This document shows, in pieces, positions 57,371 to 64,000 of a stretch of DNA of 64,000 bases (position 1 is its first letter; the number at the start of each line of letters is the position of its first letter). Source of the DNA: Eretmocerus hayati (taxonomy: Eukaryota > Arthropoda > Insecta > Hymenoptera > Aphelinidae); assembly GCA_029851415.1 (NCBI GenBank), contig CM056744.1:69000172-69064171 (forward strand). The letters are read 5' to 3'. The notes under the pieces are model-generated. The model searched no databases and had not been told where the DNA came from. It was given only the letters and a program-made list of their open reading frames with translations. Made by a program: the position numbers and the translations under genes.

Positions 57371-57615
57371 TGTAATGTATTCACCCCAGCTGCTTGAGCT
57401 GTGCATATGTGTATGTAAGTGTGCATCCCTGCATAGTGCTGCCACCGCCGCATGATTCCGCATGCCCATATGTAAGCGTGCCTTGAGAGAGCAGAACGTA
57501 CTATACCACCGTATAAGTAAGACCCCTTATCCTATAGTCTTGCACTCCAAAGTTGTAGTTACAAATAAATAGTGATATAGTGGAATTGCGTGCTATGATC
57601 ATTTAGTACACAACA
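57371..57615 (+). repeat. 3' LTR (245 bp)
   Basis: Starts tgtaatgtattcac after a purine tract (gggtggaggaa) and ends tagtacacaaca. Same length as the 5' LTR with about 18 differences. Confidence 0.9.
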
Positions 57616-58677
57616 GAGACCCTTAGATGTTAACTCTCCATGCGTTCCGTACCCTCAGTTCTAACTCTACTGCAGTGATGAATCCATCATCTCACTCAAA
57701 TTTCCTATTTAGCGTTCCTAATGCTGACTCTGTCCCACTCATTCAATTTTCAGGGAAGAAAACAAATGTGTGATCCTTGATCATGTTTCTTGGGTGGAAT
57801 TCGAGATTCCAAGAGTGTATTGTTCTAAAAGGAATGAATGTACATCGAATACATAACACTGGTTTCCTCTTCATTATTGATTCTGTCCAGATGACTTTGG
57901 CTAATAACAGAATCAAGTGATATACGCTAGCATTTTGTTCAAATATATCATTACAGTTTAACTACTCTTGAACTTCAGCACCACAAACATCAGATTCTCG
58001 CATTTTCCACAATCTCAACAGAATTTCATGATAGTAGATGTTCTAATGTACGACCATCTTTGGTTCACCCACGGGTAAATTTAACTCCGATTTAGGTCGT
58101 GCGCTAATTTATATCCTTATTTTTCTCGTTTTATCCATTAATATGTCTTGTTTTAGATTGTCCACAGTTGAAGAATCTCTAACTTAAGAGAATTTCGGGA
58201 AAGCACGTTTTTCCTCTCATACTATTGTATAAAAATTCAATGCCGTTCTGAGGTGAATATCGCTCGGTATCTCATGCGTATCGGGGCACTTATATCGTTT
58301 CGTATCTCATGTAATCGTTAGCTCATATTATGACGAACTAGTCCGGTATCGTAGAGAATCTCACAGTATCTCACCGAATCGCGTAGTATCGTTTGATATC
58401 TCGTGGTATCGTATGAGAATACAGGGCATCTCTAGGGTGAGTATCGTATGGTATCATATTAGTATCAGGCCATGAATATCAATCAGTATCGTAGCGACGG
58501 GCACCCCTACACTACCGCAACCCGCTAAGCATCGGCGTGCCCGCGCAGTAATGCCACAGGCACCAGGCCAACTGTATGCTTACACCAGTCACCGCCAGGT
58601 GGACACCAATCTCTCTCACAAGCGGAACAGAGGACCATAGGAAGGAAACCAGCCCAACCGCAGAAGCAGAGTCAGTC
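57616..58677. other. Non-coding stretch with GTATC cluster
   Basis: The first 630 bp show nothing recognisable. From 58250 to 58500, ggtatctca and gtatcgta(t/g) motifs recur about a dozen times, in the opposite sense to the cluster at 45850-46160. Confidence 0.4.
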
Positions 58678-59036
58678 GGCCCGGAGCTCGGGCTCAACTC
58701 ACTAGTTAATCTTGGGAGCTCCAAGTATTAACTCTCTCGATCTTTCTCGGCTTTAGGAGCTCTAGAGTCGTGATAGATAGACCTCGGGAGCACCGAGGCA
58801 GAAATGGTATCCAGGAGCTCTGGATATCAGCCATCCTAGATCTTCGCATCCTGGGAGCACCAAGATATGTAAGATTAGTTAGGATATTGTAACCTGTATA
58901 ACCCGCCCGCGAGAACCGACCGGGGTGAAGGCATTTGGTGGGAGCTCCATCAAATGTCGCTGTCAGGAGTCCACTGACAGACTAGTTCACTATAGCCAGT
59001 CGCTGTGCTGCTCATCGCAAGGAGCTCTTGAGATGA
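58678..59036 (+). promoter_or_regulatory. Array of nine stem-loops with conserved GAGC(T/A) pentaloop
   Basis: Stem-loops at 58678-58694 (GGCCCG/CGGGCT), 58705-58732 (GTTAATCTTGG, one bulge), 58748-58770 (CGGCTTTAG/CTAGAGTCG), 58782-58798 (CCTCGG/CCGAGG), 58805-58829 (10 bp), 58848-58866 (weaker), 58930-58958 (12 bp, two G-T), 58960-58980 (CTGTCAG/CTGACAG, loop GAGTCCA) and 59012-59036. The loop is GAGCT in six, GAGCA in two. Stems differ but pair. The last one runs into AATAAA at 59036-59041. Confidence 0.8.
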
Positions 59037-59285
59037 ATAAAACAGTACCCGTATTATTCCGTTCAAGTAACTTCAGATGAATTGTATTTCTATCAACAGT
59101 TTCTAGGGTTATGACAGTGTATTAGAGTAGCAGTGAATTAGCCAAGGCCTGAGGGCAGTTGAATATATCATTATTAATTATTTTGTACATATTATTCTTA
59201 ATATATATTATTTATTCCAACTTTGTTGTATTCAATTGTCATTCCCACCTAGAATTCCCGACATCCTGAAATCCCCTCAGTTACA
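58701..59285 (+). repeat. 5' LTR of the near-intact Gypsy (start uncertain)
   Basis: The right end is set by the primer binding site TGGCGCCCAGAC at 59286. The LTR ends agttaca; LTRs of the gypsy/17.6 group commonly begin AGT and end TTACA-like, so the agttaatc near 58704 may be the start, but the first stem-loop lies before it and the LTR may begin earlier. AATAAA is at 59036-59041. The 3' LTR is not in the window. Confidence 0.5.
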
Positions 59286-59297
59286 TGGCGCCCAGAC
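59286..59297 (+). other. Primer binding site of the near-intact Gypsy
   Basis: TGGCGCCCAGAC, identical to 12551-12562. This marks the end of the LTR and start of the transcript leader. Confidence 0.7.
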
Positions 59298-59466
59298 AAA
59301 TTGTAACAGGCAGGCTAATTCGCTGATTCTAGGCTAGTATTTTCATATGTAAAAGTTAGTTCTTCATTAAGAAGTCGAGAAGGCACCAGTTTCTTGGGTC
59401 TACCAATTGAAGAAAATCTAACTCATTGCAAAGTTAAACAGCTACCAGCTAGATACTACCGGCAGT

Positions 59467-60435
59467 ATGGGCACGTTAAGACAACGTCTAGTACAGTTTG
59501 TCCGAGGTCACCCAGAAGAATTTTCAGATGAACCTGAAGATCCTGCAACTTTCAATGAAGAGTTGGCAAAAACAGAGGATACGAAAGAGAGTTCACAGAC
59601 GGCAGGATCCGCTAGTACATCCACAGCTGAAAGAACCATCATTATAGAACAAGCAGTGCCCGATCACATACGTACTCTGGAAACTATGAGAAAGTGGAAT
59701 TGTCATTTTGATGGTAAAGACCTATCCACTTTCCTGGAACGGGTCAACGAACTACAAAAAGCATACCAAATGACAGACGAGGCATTAGTTTCGGGACTGC
59801 CAGAACTCTTGAAAGGAGACACACAGCTATGGTACAGAAACATGAATGGCAGCGACATGGATTGGAGAAATATACAGGAGAGCATGAGGTCATATTTTTC
59901 ATCTCCGAATGAATTGCGCAACCTTACACAGCGAATAACAGAACGACGGCAGGAATCATCGGAATCAGTACGGTCATTTATAACTTCAATGCTCACTCTA
60001 ATGCGAAGATGAGGAGGGTATGACACTGAAAGACAACTAGATACTCTGTTCTATCAGATGAAGGCAGAGTATAGACCATACATACAGCGGTCAAGCGTTG
60101 CGACTATTTCAGAGCTGATGCAGAGGACAGAAGAACGGGGAGAAACGTTGAAACAAATGAATAAAGATACCAGAGAGTCTCGCTTACCTTCTAGGGGTAG
60201 TGCAATGACCATAGCTCCAACTTATGATGGCAAGACACATTGCTGGAAATGCGCTCAAAGAGGTCATACAAGGTTCAACTGCAAAAACCCATCAAAGAGA
60301 TTCTGCTCATGGTGCGGTAAAGACAATGTCCTGAGCAGAGATTGTCCTTGTCCGAAACAGGAAAACGACAAAGGGGCCGGAATACCACCAACCCGGCCCC
60401 AGAAGAATCCAGATACTACGTTGAAGCAAGAATAG
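59467..60435 (+). pseudogene. Gag of the near-intact Gypsy, one internal stop
   Basis: A single frame from the ATG at 59467 to 60435 with just one stop (TGA, 60010-60012). The core has WNCHFDGKDLSTFLERVNEL, LLKGDTQLWYRNM and MRSYFSSPNELRNLTQRI, the retrotransposon gag pattern. The first zinc knuckle is CWKCAQRGHTRFNC (about residues 259-272). The second (CSWCGKDNVLSRDC) lacks the histidine. Gag overlaps pol by about 94 bp, with pol in the -1 frame, as in many Gypsy elements that use ribosomal frameshifting. Confidence 0.8.
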
Positions 60436-63170
60436 GATATAGAAGATTTCTAGCTCTAGTGGATCCAGGCTCAGTACATTCCTTCATCAGTGCCAAGGTC
60501 AAAGACACATGCATTAAAGAAGAATGGCAGGTCTCGGACGGGTACAGCTCAGCAGGACTAGCAGATGGCTCCGTTACGACCCTCACAGGCCAAGCTACAG
60601 GCAACATCGAGATTTTAGGACGTTAGTTGCACCATCGATTCCACATCATGAATACCCTGGGGTGTGATATACTACTAGGTATGGACATGCTGCGTCGGTT
60701 GGAGATTAAAATCATTCTGGATAACAAAGTACTGCAACCAGGGTATGGGAAGGGGCCGGACATCTGCACAGTAACAAACTTTCAAGGACTAGCGGAGTTA
60801 TCATCGGAGGAAGAAGAAACCTTACAAGAGATCATCGAAGAGGAAAAAGGACGATTCGCGGAAATAAAAGGGGTCACCCCACTGATTGATCATACCTTTC
60901 GTATGAGAAATAAAAACCCGATCAAACAAGAACACAGACCATGCAATCCAGCGAAGCAAGAAATTATGAACCAAGAACTAGATATGATGCTCGAGAATGA
61001 AGTAGTGAGACCTTCAAATAGCCCATGGAACTCACCAGTTGTAATCGTCGAGAAAAAAAACGGGAAGCATCGATTTTGCATAGACTTCAGAAAAGTGAAT
61101 GATAACTCAGAGAAAGACGCCTACCCCATTCCGCATGTAAACGCAACACTCGACAAGCTAAGGGGAGCAAAATATATACCAACGATAGATTTGAAAAATG
61201 GCTATTGGCAAGTTCCATTAACCAAGGAAAGTTGCGAGATCACAGCGTTTACAGTACCGGGTCGTGGCCTATTCGAGTTCGTGGTTATGCCGTTCGGCCT
61301 ACATGCAGCAGCATCTACCTTTCAACGACTCCTAGACAAAATAATCACACCAGATTTAGCACAACGCGTCTTCGCCTATTTGGATGACATCATCATCATC
61401 ATAGCGGAAACATTTGAAGAGCATATTAAACTCCTACGAGAAGTATTGAGAAGGTTGAGAGAGGCAAATCTAGTACCAAATTGGGAGAAATATCACTTCG
61501 CACGAGAAAGCCTCAAATATTTGGGACATATTGTAGACAAACACGGACTTAGGACGGATCCTGAAATGATCGCGGCCATAGAAATGCTCGATACGCCTAA
61601 AAACGCAAAAGAACTGAGACGATTTTTAGGTATGACATCCTGGTATAGGAGATTCATAAAAGATGCATCACAACTTTCAGCCCCATTGAACAAATTGCTG
61701 AAAAGGAAAACTAGGTACGAATGGGGATCCGCACAGCAGAGAGCATTTGATCAGCTAAAGAAACAGATGGCTAACGCCCCGGTGCTAGCATACCCTGACT
61801 GGAATGAGTTGTTTACCTTACAGACCGATGCAAGCCAAACTGGATTAGGAGCTGTACTCACACAAGGGGAAGGCGAAGAAGAAAGAGTGGTGGCCTATGC
61901 CAGTCGGTCATTGAACAACGCAGAGAAAAATTATTCGGCGACAGAACTCGAATGCCTCGCAGTCGAATGGGGCATATGGAAAATGAGAGACTACCTTGAG
62001 GGCTACCATTTTCGAGTATTAACAGACCACCAGTCACTAAAATGGTTGGATAGCATAGAGAGCCCTTCAAGACGACTGGCGCGATGGGCTTTGGAACTCA
62101 GCCAATGGGACTTCGAGCTCAAATATAGAAGAGGCCAAGATAATATTGTCGCCGATGCGCTATCTAGACAACCAGTGGAATCATGCCAAGTGAACAATTC
62201 AGTCCAATGCAAAAGGTATAACGGCATGCTGAAGAAAGTCATGGATAACCCACAAGACAATCCCGAGTATTGCATCAAAGGAGGACGTCTATACCGCCAT
62301 ATACTACACACGCTGGACTTCAACGACGCAGAGAATCACGAGGAGTGGAAAATATGCGTTCCATCAGATGAACGGACGAGAGTGCTAACAGAATGCCATG
62401 ACGCTGCTACGGCGGGGCATCTCGGAGTCGTCAAAACACTAACCAGAATATCCAGGGATTACTACTGGCCAGGGATTCTCCGCGAAAACACCAAATACGT
62501 CCGGAACTGCCGAAGCTGTCAACAACATAAGTCACGTCAACAAGCAACACCCGGACACATGCATGCCACCACGGTCAACGATCCGTGGGAAATGGTATCA
62601 ATAGACTTCATCGGACCTTTACCACAATCCACAAACGGTAACGCATATCTACTGGTGATGCAGGACAGGTTCACGAAATGGATCGAGCTGAAGGCATTAC
62701 GGAAAGCCACAGCCGCCGCGACCATAAAAGCTCTGCAGGAACAAGTGATATTTCGCCATGGAGTACCTAAATCTATAGTCAGTGACAACGGTCAACAGTT
62801 CAGATCAAAGGAATTCCAACAGATGATGAACAATTTCGGAATAACACATCGGAGGACGCCAGCTTACGCACCGCAGTGCAATCCAGTTGAACGGATCAAC
62901 AAAGTTATGAAAACAATGATCAAGCAGCTCATTGAGTCATCACAACAAACGTGGGATAAGCAGATTTCAGAAATTTCGTTTGCCTACAATACCGCTCCAA
63001 GTGACTCCACTGGGTTCTCTCCCGCGTACCTGAATCACGGGAGGGAACTATCCACACCCGGCAGCCTGAGCCAGGAGGTAGGTGGTCGTAGAACTGGGGC
63101 AGAAAATAGGTTCAAACGAATGCATGAAGCTCTAGAACTATCCAAGGCGAATATGGCACGTAGCTTCACG
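60342..63170 (+). pseudogene. Pol of the near-intact Gypsy, one internal stop, 3' truncated
   Basis: One frame from 60342 with a single TAG (60624-60626). Protease site LVDPGS near 60460 (DPG instead of DTG or DSG). Reverse transcriptase: FCIDFRKVNDNSEKDAYPIP, TIDLKNGYWQVPL, FVVMPFGLHAAASTFQ and YLDD at about 61378. RNase H: LQTDASQTGLGAVL, YSATELECLA, TDHQSLKWL. Integrase: HHCC (HLGVVKTL...CRSCQQHK), SIDFIGPL, VSDNGQQF, NPVERINKV, with the usual D, D, E. The frame leaves Gypsy sequence at 63171, where repeat R begins; the rest may lie beyond the window. It is the least damaged retroelement here. Confidence 0.85.
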
Positions 63171-64000
63171 TGCAACGTCTGCAATTTTCAGATAATTTTA
63201 AAAATTTTAGAAATAAGAATTTTCAGTCAGCCACTTGTGCAGATGACCATCAGACCAGTCGTGTAAGTAGAATCATATGTGTTGGTGTCGGTAAAAATAA
63301 TACTAACCCATATATGCTTGCAATTTTGTGTATTAACCACCGTGCATATATATATATGCACCTTAGATCAATTCCATCGCATCGCTCGTAGTAACATATA
63401 TATAAAGCCGATATAGATCCATACCCTTTCCAATCGATTCCTCATCGATTCACTTATACTATAATTGAACCAATCGATCCCGATATTCGGAATCGATATT
63501 TGCATGTAATGGTAATTACGCGTGTCTATGTCGACGCAGGGTTCAAGCCGCCGAAAAGTGTCTCGAAGTGGGGCTCTGGCCGTCCGAGGGTATATGAATC
63601 GCTGCGCGAGCCAAGCTCGCTCTCTTGCTCCTGTAAAGCCAAAGTGGCAATACTTCCAAAAATCTATACCCACGAACGAGCAGGTCTCCCCGAGATCCAA
63701 GTAAGTCATCGCCCGGATGCGATATTATATTAGAATATAAAGAATCCCACCATAAGGCATCCTCGAGATTTATTTGGAATGGGATTAGGCAATAATCGCG
63801 GCCCCGGTATGAATAAACCTGCATAGACAGGGACGAAATACTTGGGCATTATATTAGCTCGCGGTGGCTCATAAAATATAAAATCCAGGCACACTGCCAA
63901 GCGTGCGTCGGCCGTCTCTTCACCCAGGATGGGGAATTGACTCACGACCGACCCGCATTACACAGTGCTTATGGATCGTGTAGGATTTTACAGATAGGAA
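63171..64000 (+). repeat. Repeat R, copy B, to end of window
   Basis: Starts at tgcaacgtctgcaattttca inside Gypsy pol and matches 46711-46895 plus 49782-50436 without the F insertion. It continues beyond the window. The two copies have different left flanks, so 63171 is probably the true terminus of R. Frames that cross from pol into R (to 63266) are chimeric. Class unknown. Confidence 0.85.

Larger units (their letters stand above)
52291..57615 (+). mobile_element. Mag-like Gypsy LTR retrotransposon with both LTRs
   Basis: Both LTRs are 245 bp and about 93 percent identical by hand count. The flanks are gagat and gagac, a 5-bp duplication with one change. Order is gag, protease, reverse transcriptase, RNase H, integrase, as in Ty3/Gypsy. 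Pol is broken by several stops, an internal duplication and a small insertion, so the element is inactive. Motifs and two zinc knuckles suit the Mag clade (inferred). Confidence 0.9.

Overview
The window looks like repeat-dense nuclear DNA of an arthropod, probably an insect; Hymenoptera is possible but unproven. There are no bacterial operons, ribosome binding sites or CRISPR arrays. The one host gene I recognise is a single exon of an acid sphingomyelinase-like gene (33102-33494, minus strand) with consensus splice sites on both sides. Almost everything else is transposable elements, many nested, plus palindromic non-autonomous elements and tandem repeats.

Layout. 1-2095: a palindromic repeat family (F) split by a TA-flanked non-autonomous element (277-1511). 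2106-2640: a GCG-rich repeat. 4749-6763: a 2-kb long inverted repeat filled with TTCGCGTACGC motifs. 8281-11872: a complete DNA transposon with TATA target duplications, about 425-bp inverted termini and an uninterrupted 612-codon transposase-like ORF. 11877-15214: LTR, primer binding site and broken gag of a Gypsy-type element. 15190-18600: inverted duplication of that gag end around a 1.24-kb palindromic element with 150-bp tandem units. 19700-24682: a second copy of the LTR joined to Gypsy pol, which is broken by a MULE remnant and a foldback. 24781-25608: a nonsense-riddled ORF of unknown family. 26125-27720: a 20-bp minisatellite with 260-bp higher-order period, flanked by arrays of AGCTGA-stem hairpins. 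28656-29535 and 30653-31597: MITE-like elements. 33540-39402: a LINE interrupted by two palindromic insertions, the second flanked by a 13-bp duplication and carrying two opposed tRNA-like heads. 40005-41134: a 1.1-kb palindrome. 41135-45808: a minus-strand LTR element with long LTRs and only gag-like relics. 46711-50436: a three-level nest (repeat R, foldback F, element N). 52291-57615: a Mag-like Gypsy with both 245-bp LTRs. 58678-63170: a nearly intact Gypsy, cut at its 3' side by a second R copy that runs off the window.

Most interesting observation. Two different LTR elements using the same primer binding site (TGGCGCCCAGAC) each carry, just before the AATAAA signal, a series of short stem-loops. 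Within each array the loop is conserved and the stem sequence changes, with base pairing kept by complementary changes or G-T wobbles. One array has the octaloop C(T/C)GAAGTC (11983-12382, second copy 19801-20291). The other has the pentaloop GAGC(T/A) (58678-59036, nine stem-loops). I know of no described LTR element with this architecture; the pattern suggests a structured RNA module read out through its loops.
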